Numbered from the stretch's first letter, positions 45,769 to 55,533 are shown. The stretch: 64,000 bases of DNA from JADJDM01 sp044352985 (GCA_044352985.1 JBILCU010000016.1:1-64000); one strand, 5' to 3'. The notes: generated from the sequence alone by a model not told the origin. Program-made: numbers and translations.

Positions 45769-46520
45769 TTTTTTTTTGGCATTAACTGCTTCATAAATTC
45801 AGAGGCATAAATAAAATCAAGCATCTCTTTATTATCTGTAGTTAATACTTCATCTTTATTTCCTTTCCACCACATTTTACCTTTATATAAAAACATGATG
45901 TTATCTCCAATTTCCATTACTGAGTTCATATCATGCGTAATAACAACAGTAGTAATATTATAGTCTTCAGTAATGTCTTTAATCAAATCATCTATAACCA
46001 AAGATGTTTTTGGATCAAGTCCGGAATTTGGCTCATCGCAAAACAAATATTTAGGCTGATTAGCAATAGCCCTTGCCAAAGCTGCTCTTTTTTTCATTCC
46101 ACCTGACAACTCTGCAGGATATAGTTTATTTCTTCCTTCAAGATTAACTCTTTCTAAACAAAAATTAACCCTGTCTGTTTTCTCTTTTTTGGTTAGGTTA
46201 GTAAACATATCCAAAGGAAAAGCAATATTTTCTTCTACGGTCTGCGAATCAAATAATGCACCGCCCTGAAATAACATACCAATTTCTTTTCTAATCAACT
46301 GTTTTTCTTTATCGCTGCTACTGGTAAAAGACCTGTTATTATAAAACACCTCTCCTACATCGGGTTGATGTAAACCAACCATAATCTTTAAAAGTGTTGT
46401 TTTACCAGAGCCACTTTCTCCTATTACCAAATTCGTTTTTCCGCTTTCGAAAAGAAAAGAAACATCATTTAGTACATTTCTATCGCCAAAAGTTTTACTA
46501 ATATTTTTTAATTCAATCAT
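45765..46520 (-). CDS. mlaF: MlaF-type ABC ATPase, lipid transport
   Basis: The 251-residue ATPase has Walker A (GESGSGKTT), the Q-loop, the signature LSGGMKKRAALARAIA, Walker B (YLFCDEP) and the switch His (VVITHD). It pairs with the permease gene just upstream (4-base overlap). The pair belongs to the MlaE/MlaF family that moves phospholipids between membranes. No MlaD (MCE) gene follows, because the neighbour downstream is mtgA on the opposite strand. Confidence 0.9.
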   Translation of the reverse strand: MIELKNISKTFGDRNVLNDVSFLFESGKTNLVIGESGSGKTTLLKIMVGLHQPDVGEVFYNNRSFTSSSDKEKQLIRKEIGMLFQGGALFDSQTVEENIAFPLDMFTNLTKKEKTDRVNFCLERVNLEGRNKLYPAELSGGMKKRAALARAIANQPKYLFCDEPNSGLDPKTSLVIDDLIKDITEDYNITTVVITHDMNSVMEIGDNIMFLYKGKMWWKGNKDEVLTTDNKEMLDFIYASEFMKQLMPKKN

Positions 46521-47260
46521 GGAACTAACATTAATTCAGTGATGACTAAATTGGCAATCAAAATTAAAATACTATTATAAACCACTGATCGCGTGCTTGC
46601 TTTTCCAACTTCCAAAGCACCTCCTTTAGTATAATAACCCTGATAAGCTGCAACAGAAGTAATGATAAAAGCAAAAACAACTGTTTTGGTTAAAGAATAA
46701 TAGATATTAAAAGGCACAAATAAAGTTTGAATACCAAAAATATATTCATAAGAAGAACATGCTCCAGTAGTAATACCCATGATATAACCTCCAAACACTC
46801 CTAAAAACATACTGATAACTACTAAAAAAGGATTAATAAATACAGCTGCTGTTATTTTAGGAAATATCAAATAACTAGCAGAATTTATTCCCATAATTTC
46901 TAGTGCATCTATTTGCTCGGTGATTCTCATTGTACCTATTTCAGAGGCGATGTTAGACCCAACTTTTCCGGCTAAAATTAAACTGATAATAGTTGGAGAA
47001 AATTCAAGAACAATTGATTCTCGAGTACCCAAACCAATAGCATAAAGTGGTATAAACGGACTATTAAAATTATATGCAGATTGGATGGTAATTACGCCAC
47101 CCATAAACACAGAGATAATAGCTATTAGACCTAAAGACCCAATTCCTAAGGAATCTATTTCTAGTAAAATTTGTCTGTAATAAACTGAAAATTTCTGTGG
47201 CTTGCTAAAAACTCGTTTCAGCAATAAAAAATAATTTCCGATGTGATAAAGCAATTTCAC
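46517..47260 (-). CDS. mlaE: MlaE-type ABC permease
   Basis: The 247-residue permease has about five helices and the MlaE family core: GLGTRESIVLEFSPTIISLILAGKVGSNIASEIGTM is present across about 75-110. The later YYTKGGALEVGKASTRSV also matches. It is the membrane partner of the adjacent ATPase. Its stop overlaps the ATPase start by 4 bases, so the two are co-translated. Confidence 0.9.
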   Translation of the reverse strand: MKLLYHIGNYFLLLKRVFSKPQKFSVYYRQILLEIDSLGIGSLGLIAIISVFMGGVITIQSAYNFNSPFIPLYAIGLGTRESIVLEFSPTIISLILAGKVGSNIASEIGTMRITEQIDALEIMGINSASYLIFPKITAAVFINPFLVVISMFLGVFGGYIMGITTGACSSYEYIFGIQTLFVPFNIYYSLTKTVVFAFIITSVAAYQGYYTKGGALEVGKASTRSVVYNSILILIANLVITELMLVP

Positions 47261-47334
47261 GTTCTGCTAATTTACACAAATACCAATTACCAAATTCAAC
47301 CACTCAATTACATTTTTATTAAATTTACCATTGA

Positions 47335-47454
47335 ATGAAAAAATGGCTTATCACTTTTATATTATTATCGGTTAGTATAACAATTACAACTTCTTGTTCT
47401 GTAAAAGGTAAAAAGAAAGGCTGTGATTGCCCAAGCTTTAAAGGAAAGCATTAA
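47335..47454 (+). CDS. 39-residue small lipoprotein
   Basis: ATG at 47335 opens a 39-codon frame. The product has an N-terminal signal (MKKWLITFILLSVSITITTS) with lipobox TTSC, then a short basic tail ending KGKKKGCDCPSFKGKH. The second Cys pair (CDC) is striking in so small a protein. The gene fits exactly before the short-chain dehydrogenase: its TAA (47452-47454) lies 7 bases before the TTG at 47462. Similar tiny lipoproteins exist in Bacteroidota, but I cannot name a family. It is too short to be certain, yet the signal, lipobox and spacing agree. Confidence 0.7.
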   Translation: MKKWLITFILLSVSITITTSCSVKGKKKGCDCPSFKGKH

Positions 47455-47461
47455 CATAACT

Positions 47462-48259
47462 TTGAGTATTTTTAAAAATAAAGTCATCTGGATTACAGGA
47501 GCATCTTCAGGAATTGGTGAAGCTGCTTCTGTTGAATTTGCTAAACAAGGAGCGAAACTCATACTCTCTGCCCGAAGAGAAAGTGAACTTATTCGAGTAT
47601 CAAAAAACTGTTATTTAGCTAGTGAAAATTGTTTGATACTCCCTTTTGATTTAAATGAAATATCGAAATTCAGTACGATTACTGAAAAAGTAATTGCCAA
47701 ATTCGGCCGAATTGATTATTTATTTAACAACGGTGGCTTCAGTCAACGTAGCGATGCTGTAAATACTCCGCTTGATTTAGATCGTAAAATAATGGAAGTA
47801 AATTTTTTTGCGAATATCGCTTTATCAAAATCCGTGCTCCCATATATGATTAAACAAAACAGCGGACAAATCATTGTTGTTAGCAGCATTGCAGGAAAAT
47901 TTGGTTTTTACCTTCGGTCGTCTTATTCTGCAGCAAAGCATGCCTTGCATGGTTTTTATGAATCGTTACGTTTAGAGAATGAACACAAGGGAATTAAAAT
48001 TTTAGTTGTTTGTCCAGGAAAAATTAAAACCAATATTTCATTAAATGCATTAACTGAGCTAGGTACAACTCACAATAAAATGGATGAAAGCCATATTGAT
48101 TGCATGACAGCCGAGGAATGCGTAAATGAAATCATTAGTGGGATTTTAAAAAACAAAGAAGAAATTTTAGTTGGCGGTAAAGAACTACATGCTGTTTGGA
48201 TCAAACGTTTTTTTCCAAAATTATTTAATAAAATTATCAGAAAACAAAGTCCTTTTTAA
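47462..48259 (+). CDS. Short-chain dehydrogenase/reductase (SDR)
   Basis: The 265-residue protein is a classical SDR: TGxxxGxG cofactor site TGASSGIGEAA near residue 10, NNGG, the catalytic Ser (VVSSIAG) and YSAAKHA (Tyr-x-x-x-Lys). It would reduce or oxidise a small alcohol or ketone with NAD(P)H. The frame is open to a GTG at 47423, but that overlaps the small lipoprotein gene. The TTG at 47462 gives the normal family start (MSIFKNKVIWITGASSGIG), so I use it. The substrate is unknown. Confidence 0.88.
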   Translation: MSIFKNKVIWITGASSGIGEAASVEFAKQGAKLILSARRESELIRVSKNCYLASENCLILPFDLNEISKFSTITEKVIAKFGRIDYLFNNGGFSQRSDAVNTPLDLDRKIMEVNFFANIALSKSVLPYMIKQNSGQIIVVSSIAGKFGFYLRSSYSAAKHALHGFYESLRLENEHKGIKILVVCPGKIKTNISLNALTELGTTHNKMDESHIDCMTAEECVNEIISGILKNKEEILVGGKELHAVWIKRFFPKLFNKIIRKQSPF

Positions 48260-48269
48260 AATCGACTAA

Positions 48270-48689
48270 TTACGGACAAGTTTTGTCGAATCTAATTTTT
48301 TTCAACTTAGGTGGATAATTACTCACGGCATATTTTATCCTAACTAAAAAATCATAATAATCCTCATTAGGATTTGTGTAACGTTTATCCTGCCATTTTT
48401 TATAATAATCCACGCAATCTTTCCAGGATGTGTAATTAATGTAATTTTTATTTCTGAAACCAAAAATATTGTTTTTCGACATCAAATATTTTGACTTTAA
48501 CCATCCTGTTTCTAAGATCACTTGCCTCATAACAATATTGGGATGTTTAATTTTCAATGAGCATACGTATTCAAAAATGCTATCCAATAAAACTAAATTT
48601 GCAGGACGTTGAGCTTTAACAGGCTTATAAAAAAGCAATGCAACTATCAAAAAAGAATAGAAAAAAAATATATGTTTTGTTTTTTCCAT
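48270..48689 (-). CDS. GH73-like glucosaminidase, secreted
   Basis: The 139-residue protein has a signal peptide (ending PVKAQ) and a small lysozyme-like domain of the mannosyl-glycoprotein endo-beta-N-acetylglucosaminidase (GH73) type. Motifs are VLLDSIFEYVCSL, QVILETGWLKSKY (catalytic Glu), NNIFGFRN, Y-W-KDCVDYYKKWQ. Only one domain is present. It would cut peptidoglycan, and its small size resembles Bacteroidota surface or motility-linked lysozymes. Located right after the SprB-repeat gene, which hints at a shared envelope role. Confidence 0.78.
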   Translation of the reverse strand: MEKTKHIFFFYSFLIVALLFYKPVKAQRPANLVLLDSIFEYVCSLKIKHPNIVMRQVILETGWLKSKYLMSKNNIFGFRNKNYINYTSWKDCVDYYKKWQDKRYTNPNEDYYDFLVRIKYAVSNYPPKLKKIRFDKTCP

Positions 48690-48721
48690 ACTTAAGTAAT
48701 GTTAAGCAAAATAAATGATTT

Positions 48722-51670
48722 TTACAACTGTAAAGTTACCGTGCCGGTAAATATTTCTTCTTTACCAGTAAATTGTTTTGTAACAATTCTATAAAAATAT
48801 ACTCCTTGAGAAACGATAGCAGCATCTTGTTTTCCATCCCAGGCTTTTATCAATCCATTATAAGAACTAATTAAATTTCCCCAACGATTATATAATTCAA
48901 CATTAACCTGCGACATGCAATTTACTTTAAACTCCCATAAATCATTTATTTTATCTCCATTCGGAGTAAAAATATTTGGAATTAAAATTTGAGATACGCT
49001 GTCTGATGCAGTTAATTTTATGAGTGTATCAATCGAACAATTATTTGCGTCTTTTATTTCAATTAAATAATCACCGGATGATAAATTGGTTAGTTGATTA
49101 GAAGTAATTAAATTTCCATTTAATAAGAATTGATATGGAGGTATAGAGCCACTTACAGTAAATTCAATAAAACCTTTCTCCCCACATTTTGGATTTTTAA
49201 TATTAAAACTTGTGTTCAAACCCGCTGGTTCTGTAATAATTATTGTAGAATCCCAATTACAATTACCTGCGTCATTTATAGTTATTGAATAAGAACCTGC
49301 ATATAAATTATCTGGATTTATTCCTGAAATATTGCCGGGATTAGTTAAAATAGTATATGGCAAAATTCCACCGCTAACAATCATTGACACTGAGCCATCG
49401 TTGAAATTTGCACAAGATACATCTTGAACAGTCAACGCTACAATTAATGGATCAGTAGTAGTAATTTGAAAAGTGTCTTTCTTAATACAGTTATTCTGAT
49501 CAGTAACTATTACACTGTATTCTCCTGCTGAAATATTTATTAATGGATTTGAAGACTGATTATTTTGCCAAACGGTAGCATATGGACTTATTCCACCACT
49601 TATGTTAAGCGAAATAGCTCCATCCGAACTTCCGCAATTTGCATTTGTAACTGTTGACGAAATTTGAATCTCATTAGGTTGAGTTATTGATACTGTAATC
49701 GTTGCTAAACAATTTAAATTATCACGAATAGTACAAGTATAATTGCCTGCAACTAAATTTGTTGCGATAGAATTTGTTCCGCCTGAAGGTGCCCACTGAT
49801 AGGCGTATGTAGGATTTCCTCCTGTAACATTTAAATTTACAGTACCGTTTGAATCCGAATAACAACTCACATTTACTTGACTTGAAATATTAGCAACAGG
49901 GCCATTTATAGCATTTACTGTAATGGTTCGTGTTATAGAACACGAACGAGCATCATTAACCTGCACAACATAAACACCTGAAGAAATATTATTTTGAATT
50001 GGTCCGGAACCTAAGTTGGGGGTCCAATTATAAACATAAGGAGCAGTACCACCCGAAACAGATATACTTGCTGTGCCATCAGATGAGCCGCAATTTGCAT
50101 CAGTAGATGTAGTTGCTGCAGTTAATTCGGCGGGTTGAGAAATAGTGAATGTGTAAGTTCCGGCACATGAATTTTGATCGGTTGCATTAACAGTATATGT
50201 TTGCGCCGATAAATTAGTGAGTGAACTACCACTTAAATTTCCGGGTTGTGTAACATAATTGATTGCTCCTACTCCACCTGATGAAGTAAAGCTTACACTT
50301 CCGCTAGATCCTCCAAAACAGGAAACATTAACTAATGCTGAAGTTGAAATTGCAATTGTTGGACAAGGATCGTTAGTGCAATTTGGAACTGTTGTTGGAT
50401 CAAAAGTTAAACTTGTTCCAGATGCATCAGTAACTCTAATTTGATTTGATGATGTGCTAATAGATACATTTTGGCTATTAGCAAAGTTTGTCCAACTTGC
50501 AGGTGTAGCGCAATTTGTTACCGGCAGAATTCCATTGAGGCATTGACCAAAAAACCAAGTGTATCCGCATGCCTGACATTGAGCCTGTGTGGTAATAGGC
50601 GTTGAAGTAGCTGGCACAAAATATTCCCAATTGTATGCAGCAACACCATTTGAAACAGTAAATGTTCCGTCATTTTCACGGCACACTTCTAAGTTTTGAC
50701 AAGGAGAAACTACAACAGTAGTTGTTGCAACAAATCCACAGTTAGTATTTAATGTAATAACATGTGAGCCTACTCCTGCAACTGATGGATCAAATAATCC
50801 ATTTGTATTCACCCCATTTCCGCTCCATGTTCCAGAAATAGTGCTAGCGCATGTTGTTCCAGTTCCGGAGGTAAAGTTCAACTGCTGCGGTAAATCATTA
50901 ATACAAAAACTTTCAGTTTCAGTAATCTCAGCAAAGCAACACGGACTAGGAATTACACTTACATCGTCTACAAAATAATAAGCATATGGATTTGTAAATC
51001 CGCCGCCTGGATTATTAACAATTGTAGTATTTGAATTATTAAAAAAATTCCCGATTACAAAAAACTGTTCACCGCCACTCGCAACGTAATCCCACTGCAA
51101 CCTTATCCAATTAGTGGTATCGATTATTGGTCCACAATCGTAATTTAAATGAGGCGTAATGTTTATTAACGAATTGGTTTGTCCAGGGCAGGCATTACGT
51201 TGGTATAAAGAATTAAAAAAATGCATACCAATGTTATCGGTTGCATAAGCCACATCATTTGCCAAACTCACATAAAATGAAACGCAGTAGGTTTGTCCGG
51301 CAACCATAGGCGAACTTAATTTACCTTCAATGTATTCTCGGTATTCGTCCAATGCTTCATGAGAGATAAAACCTGCATGTCGTGTACCTGTTCTTGAATA
51401 CTGATAGCCCAAAATGGAGTTAGGCATTACTGTTGCAAAAATATTACACGTTGAAAATAAATCCGGAGATGAACAGGAATCCGCTCCTGAATTGGCATCA
51501 TCCCAATCTACCAAATCTGTTGTAAAACCTTCTCCGCCAAAGTTGGCACAATTTGATGTGGTTATTTCAAAACTTGGATTTAAAACAAGGTTTTGAGAAT
51601 GAAGAATATTAATAAAATGCAATAAGGAAAATAGAACAAATAAATTATATGTTACTTTTTTCCTTACCAT
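48722..51670 (-). CDS. SprB-repeat surface protein, gliding-type C-terminus
   Basis: The 982-residue protein has a signal peptide (ending ILHSQ). An N-terminal domain follows (LVLNPSFEITTSNC, about 28-245), then an Ig-like segment (about 250-325) and a Cys/Trp-rich segment (about 325-435). Six SprB-type repeats come next (about 440-890; each V-N-V-S-C or N-A-N-C, S-D-G-x, S-G-G-x-x-P-Y, Y-x-V-x-V-x-D-x-x-x-C). It ends in a CHU_C/T9SS type B sorting domain (IFTPNGDKINDLWEF, WDGK, GVYFYRIV). It would be exported by T9SS and act as a surface adhesin; SprB itself drives gliding in flavobacteria, though this protein is far shorter. Confidence 0.9.
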   Translation of the reverse strand: MVRKKVTYNLFVLFSLLHFINILHSQNLVLNPSFEITTSNCANFGGEGFTTDLVDWDDANSGADSCSSPDLFSTCNIFATVMPNSILGYQYSRTGTRHAGFISHEALDEYREYIEGKLSSPMVAGQTYCVSFYVSLANDVAYATDNIGMHFFNSLYQRNACPGQTNSLINITPHLNYDCGPIIDTTNWIRLQWDYVASGGEQFFVIGNFFNNSNTTIVNNPGGGFTNPYAYYFVDDVSVIPSPCCFAEITETESFCINDLPQQLNFTSGTGTTCASTISGTWSGNGVNTNGLFDPSVAGVGSHVITLNTNCGFVATTTVVVSPCQNLEVCRENDGTFTVSNGVAAYNWEYFVPATSTPITTQAQCQACGYTWFFGQCLNGILPVTNCATPASWTNFANSQNVSISTSSNQIRVTDASGTSLTFDPTTVPNCTNDPCPTIAISTSALVNVSCFGGSSGSVSFTSSGGVGAINYVTQPGNLSGSSLTNLSAQTYTVNATDQNSCAGTYTFTISQPAELTAATTSTDANCGSSDGTASISVSGGTAPYVYNWTPNLGSGPIQNNISSGVYVVQVNDARSCSITRTITVNAINGPVANISSQVNVSCYSDSNGTVNLNVTGGNPTYAYQWAPSGGTNSIATNLVAGNYTCTIRDNLNCLATITVSITQPNEIQISSTVTNANCGSSDGAISLNISGGISPYATVWQNNQSSNPLINISAGEYSVIVTDQNNCIKKDTFQITTTDPLIVALTVQDVSCANFNDGSVSMIVSGGILPYTILTNPGNISGINPDNLYAGSYSITINDAGNCNWDSTIIITEPAGLNTSFNIKNPKCGEKGFIEFTVSGSIPPYQFLLNGNLITSNQLTNLSSGDYLIEIKDANNCSIDTLIKLTASDSVSQILIPNIFTPNGDKINDLWEFKVNCMSQVNVELYNRWGNLISSYNGLIKAWDGKQDAAIVSQGVYFYRIVTKQFTGKEEIFTGTVTLQL

Positions 51671-51690
51671 ATTTGTAGAGAAAATTAAAA

Positions 51691-52086
51691 TTATCTCGAT
51701 TTCTCGTTTTCTTTATATTGAACTCTGTCTGATTTGCCAATTGCGGCTTTTAAATCATTTATGAATTTTGCTTGTTCAGCAGTTTTAAATTCTTTAAGTG
51801 AAAACATAAAATCAACTTCTCCTTCTCTGCCCCATCTTTTTTGTTCGAATGCAGGTTTTTTTGGATGCTCCTTAACAAATTTTTCTAATTTATTGAATGC
51901 ATCTCCGTCAACTCCGGTTCCGATACTAATAAATGACACAATAAATCTGTAAGTTTTAGGTGCATTTGCATCTGCTGAATTGACAGTTGAATTATTCTCA
52001 TTAGAATTAGCAGTTGCTTGTTTTGATTTACATGCAAAAAACAAAACCGAAAAAATAAATGCTGAGTTGATAAGTAATGTTTTCAT
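51691..52086 (-). CDS. Small lipoprotein, unknown function
   Basis: The 131-residue protein has a lipoprotein signal (FIFSVLFFACKS; lipobox FFAC). A Ser/Asn-rich linker follows, then a compact domain (YRFIVSFISIGTGVDGDAFNKLEKF ... EGEVDFMFSLKEFKTAEQ). No family recognised. It is 20 bases upstream of the SprB-repeat gene on the same strand and may be co-transcribed. Confidence 0.75.
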   Translation of the reverse strand: MKTLLINSAFIFSVLFFACKSKQATANSNENNSTVNSADANAPKTYRFIVSFISIGTGVDGDAFNKLEKFVKEHPKKPAFEQKRWGREGEVDFMFSLKEFKTAEQAKFINDLKAAIGKSDRVQYKENEKSR

Positions 52087-52136
52087 AAAAAACGAATAAA
52101 GATTATAAATTTAAAATGTAAGTTTAAAAATAAAAA

Positions 52137-53468
52137 TTAATTAAACAATTGCCGTTCGTCAAATTCAATACCAAATTCTTTTAATTCATTTAAAAGCGGG
52201 TTATAAATTTCTGGAGTACTTGGTATACAAACTCCTTTGCAATTTAATTTGCCAGTTAAAATATTTTTAACCGTAATGGCTAGAGGCAAACCTACTGTTT
52301 TTGCCATCGCAGTATGCGATTCGCTTTCACCTTTTACAACTAAAGACGAAACAATAGCTTTTTCCTTTTTATTTTCCGTGTACCCAAAATAATGTTGCAT
52401 CACAATCATGTCTTTATCCCCACTATTTAATTTCCATTTTTCTTCTAATAATGATTGTAAAATTTGTGCAGGCGTGGCATTTGAAATTTTAATTGGCAAT
52501 TCTTCAAAAATACCAAGCCATTTAAGTTTATTCATTACAACTTCATCAACCTCTGAACCTAAAAATTGTTTTAATTTTTCTTCAAGTGAATTATTCCCTT
52601 CAGGAAGAAAAGCATTTATCAATTGAGCCCAAGTTAGTTGATCAGAGTCATGAATTTTCCAGGTATCATCAGTCAACCCTAATTTAACAAATGCATTCCA
52701 TGCCTTGCAATACCCTGGCATTCGTAAAGTACCACGCAACATGGTTTTAATATTATGTAAACCATAAATTTCTTTATAACCTACTGAATCCCGATTGGCA
52801 TAGGCATCAAACTTACCGTAATTTTCAACTTCTATAGTTTCAGTTTGAGTATAAATTCGGTTGTAAGGCAAAAACTTCATTTTTCCATTTTCTAGATATT
52901 GTGCAGTTCCTTGTCCGGCTAAAATAACATTCCGTGGATTCCAGGAAAATTTATAGCCCCATGGATTATCATTACTTTCTGGGGCAACTAAGCCTCCACA
53001 AAACGATTTAAAGGTATGAATGTCGCAACCATTTGCTTTTAATTCATCTATAATTTTTAGCGCGGATGCATGATCAATGCCAGGATCTAAGCCAATTTCA
53101 TTTAATAGGATAATGCCTTTATTTTTTGCTTCGTTATCTAATTCCTGCATTGTTTCAGATACATAACTAGCTGTTGCCATATGTTTTCCTAAACGAACAC
53201 AATCTTTAGCTACATCTCCGTGCATAAAAGCAGGCAACATAGAGATAACTATGTCTGATTTTGATATTTCTTCTTCGCGTTGTTTAGCGTTATTAATATC
53301 AAATGCTATTGCTTTACCATTTGAATGGTTATTAATTTTTGATTTCGCCAATTGAATATCAACATCTCCAACAGTAATTTTCCAGTTAAACTGAGTTGAT
53401 TTTTGCAATAAATATTCAATTAAATAAATAGAGGAGCGACCGGCACCTATGATAAGAATTTGCTTCAT
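52137..53468 (-). CDS. Saccharopine dehydrogenase-like protein
   Basis: The 443-residue protein has an N-terminal Rossmann domain (ILIIGAGRSSIYLIEYL) and the family blocks ATASYVSETM, NEIGLDPGIDHASALKIIDEL and SFCGGLVAPESNDNPWGYKFSWNPRNV. It matches the saccharopine dehydrogenase (LYS9-type) group, which acts in lysine metabolism. Related enzymes act on other substrates such as carboxynorspermidine, so the exact reaction is open. A TAATTTTG element lies upstream on the minus strand (53486-53493). Confidence 0.85.
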   Translation of the reverse strand: MKQILIIGAGRSSIYLIEYLLQKSTQFNWKITVGDVDIQLAKSKINNHSNGKAIAFDINNAKQREEEISKSDIVISMLPAFMHGDVAKDCVRLGKHMATASYVSETMQELDNEAKNKGIILLNEIGLDPGIDHASALKIIDELKANGCDIHTFKSFCGGLVAPESNDNPWGYKFSWNPRNVILAGQGTAQYLENGKMKFLPYNRIYTQTETIEVENYGKFDAYANRDSVGYKEIYGLHNIKTMLRGTLRMPGYCKAWNAFVKLGLTDDTWKIHDSDQLTWAQLINAFLPEGNNSLEEKLKQFLGSEVDEVVMNKLKWLGIFEELPIKISNATPAQILQSLLEEKWKLNSGDKDMIVMQHYFGYTENKKEKAIVSSLVVKGESESHTAMAKTVGLPLAITVKNILTGKLNCKGVCIPSTPEIYNPLLNELKEFGIEFDERQLFN

Positions 53469-53485
53469 AAAATTTAATTACTGTC

Positions 53486-53493
53486 CAAAATTA
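53486..53493 (-). promoter_or_regulatory. Candidate -7 element (TAATTTTG)
   Basis: On the minus strand TAATTTTG matches TAnnTTTG and ends 17 bases before the ATG at 53468. No TTG at the expected distance. Confidence 0.35.
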
Positions 53494-53596
53494 AACTTAT
53501 TTTAGAACCTGTAATTTAATCATTAAAAAAACGATTGTTTTTAGTTACTTTATTTGAATCTTTTTTTGAATTTAAAATCAAACAACCAAAATCGCA

Positions 53597-54004
53597 ATGA
53601 AAAAAAATAATTTTATAATCGCTTCTTTTTTTGGAACAACTGCAGTTGCATTAGGAGCTTTGGGTGCACATTTTTTAAAATCAAAAATGCAAGCAGGAAT
53701 AATTACTGCAGATCAATTCTCTGGTTTTGATACCGCCACCAAGTATCAGCTATTTCATGCCATTGTTCTGCTTATCATTGCTTTTTTACAAACCGATAAA
53801 CAACAAAAATGGCTAAATTATGCCAGATATAGTTTTATTTCAGGCATTCTACTATTTTCCTTTTCCATTTATCTATTATCTACTCGTAATTTAAATGGAC
53901 TGGAAAATATTAGTTTTTTAGGGCCTGTAACTCCACTTGGAGGTTTATTTTTAATGTCAGGTTGGATTTGTTTAGGAGTTCATGGAATTAAAAATCAAAA
54001 TTAA
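53597..54004 (+). CDS. DUF423 membrane protein (YgdD-like)
   Basis: The 135-residue protein has four predicted helices and the DUF423 motifs GTTAVALGALGAHFLK, TATKYQLFHAIVLL and PLGGLFLMSGWICL. It is an inner-membrane protein of unknown function. It is 14 bases before the M32 carboxypeptidase gene, and likely co-transcribed. Confidence 0.9.
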   Translation: MKKNNFIIASFFGTTAVALGALGAHFLKSKMQAGIITADQFSGFDTATKYQLFHAIVLLIIAFLQTDKQQKWLNYARYSFISGILLFSFSIYLLSTRNLNGLENISFLGPVTPLGGLFLMSGWICLGVHGIKNQN

Positions 54005-54018
54005 AAACAACAGTACTT

Positions 54019-55512
54019 ATGAATTATTCAAAATATAAAATTCATCTTCAAAAAATTGCTGATGTTGCCTATTCCATTGCTTTATTAAGTTGGGATCAGG
54101 AAACCTACATGCCTGAAAAAGGAGCTGAAATAAGAGCTCAACAAATTTCTACACTTTCCGGTTTACATCATAAACTCTACACCGATAAAGAATTGGAGGT
54201 ACTATTAGAAAATTTAATTAATGACAATTCTTTGGATGAAAAACAAAAGAAAAATGTTTTGCTTACGATAGAAACATTCGACAAACAAAAAAAGTATAGT
54301 ACCGAATTTGTTGAGCTGATGAGTAAAACAATTTCCAATTGCTTTCAGGCTTGGCAAACAGCAAAAGAGAAAAATGATTTTAGCATTTACGCGCCAGAAC
54401 TAGAAAAATTACTTGTATTAAAAAGACAAGAGTGTGAAATTTTAGGGTACAACGAACATCCCTACGATGCTCTTTTAAACGAATATGAAAAAGGAATTAC
54501 TACTAAAGATATTACACACCTTTTTGAACAAGTAAAAAAAGAGCTCGTTCCGTTTGTAAAAAAAATCAGTGAAGCCAAACAAGTAGATGATTCTTTTTTC
54601 TTTCAGAATTTTGATAAAGATAAACAGTGGGATTTTGGTATTGATTTATTAAAACAAATGGGCTTTGATTTTAGTTCAGGTAGGCAAGATAAATCATCGC
54701 ATCCATTTACAACCAGTTTTAGTACGCACGATGTTCGACTTACTACTCGAATTCAAGAAAATGATTTAAGTGAAATGATTTGGAGCTGCATACACGAGGG
54801 CGGACATGGATTATATGAACAAGGCTTACCCGTTAATGAATATGGAATGCCATTAGGAGAAGCTATTTCACTGGGCATACATGAATCGCAATCGCGCTTG
54901 TGGGAAAACAATGTGGGGAGAAGTTTATCGTATTGGAAACACAACATTAACCTAATTAAATCTTATTTTCCTGATCAGTTAAAACAGGTTAGCGCCGAAG
55001 ATTTTTATTTTGCCATGAATAAGGTTACGCCTTCTTTAATTCGCACCAGTGCCGATGAATTAACTTATCATTTCCATATCATGATACGATTTGAAATTGA
55101 AAAAGCTCTATTTGAAAATACCATTCAGGTTAAAGATCTACCAATAATTTGGAACGAGAAATACAAAAACTATTTAGGCATTGATGTTCCTTCGGATGCA
55201 CAAGGAGTTTTGCAGGATATTCATTGGAGCCATGGCTCATTTGGATATTTCCCAACATACAGTATTGGTAGTTTTTACGCTGCTCAATTTTTTGCTCAGG
55301 CAAAAAATGAAATCAACGGACTTACTCAACAAATTGAAAAAGGAGAATTAACTCAATTGCTAGATTGGTTAAGAAACAAAATACATGTTCACGGAAGATT
55401 TTATACTTCTACTGAATTATGTAAGGAAATTTGCGGAGAACCTTTAAATGCGAATTATTTTATGGATTATGCAAAAGAAAAATATAGTAAAATTTACGAT
55501 TTGAGTTTTTGA
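54019..55512 (+). CDS. M32 metallocarboxypeptidase (Taq type)
   Basis: The 497-residue enzyme is a zinc carboxypeptidase of family M32. Motifs include LLSWDQETYMP near residue 28, the zinc site HEGGH (IHEGGHGLYEQGLP), the later HESQSRLWEN (third ligand region) and IRTSADELTYHFHIM. It removes C-terminal residues from peptides in the cytoplasm. Complete and of normal length. Confidence 0.95.
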   Translation: MNYSKYKIHLQKIADVAYSIALLSWDQETYMPEKGAEIRAQQISTLSGLHHKLYTDKELEVLLENLINDNSLDEKQKKNVLLTIETFDKQKKYSTEFVELMSKTISNCFQAWQTAKEKNDFSIYAPELEKLLVLKRQECEILGYNEHPYDALLNEYEKGITTKDITHLFEQVKKELVPFVKKISEAKQVDDSFFFQNFDKDKQWDFGIDLLKQMGFDFSSGRQDKSSHPFTTSFSTHDVRLTTRIQENDLSEMIWSCIHEGGHGLYEQGLPVNEYGMPLGEAISLGIHESQSRLWENNVGRSLSYWKHNINLIKSYFPDQLKQVSAEDFYFAMNKVTPSLIRTSADELTYHFHIMIRFEIEKALFENTIQVKDLPIIWNEKYKNYLGIDVPSDAQGVLQDIHWSHGSFGYFPTYSIGSFYAAQFFAQAKNEINGLTQQIEKGELTQLLDWLRNKIHVHGRFYTSTELCKEICGEPLNANYFMDYAKEKYSKIYDLSF

Positions 55513-55533
55513 AAAAACAGAGCTTAAATTATT

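Noticed and set aside
47423..47461. Extended start of the SDR at GTG 47423
   Set aside because: This would add 13 residues not seen in the family and would overlap the small lipoprotein gene; the TTG at 47462 fits better.
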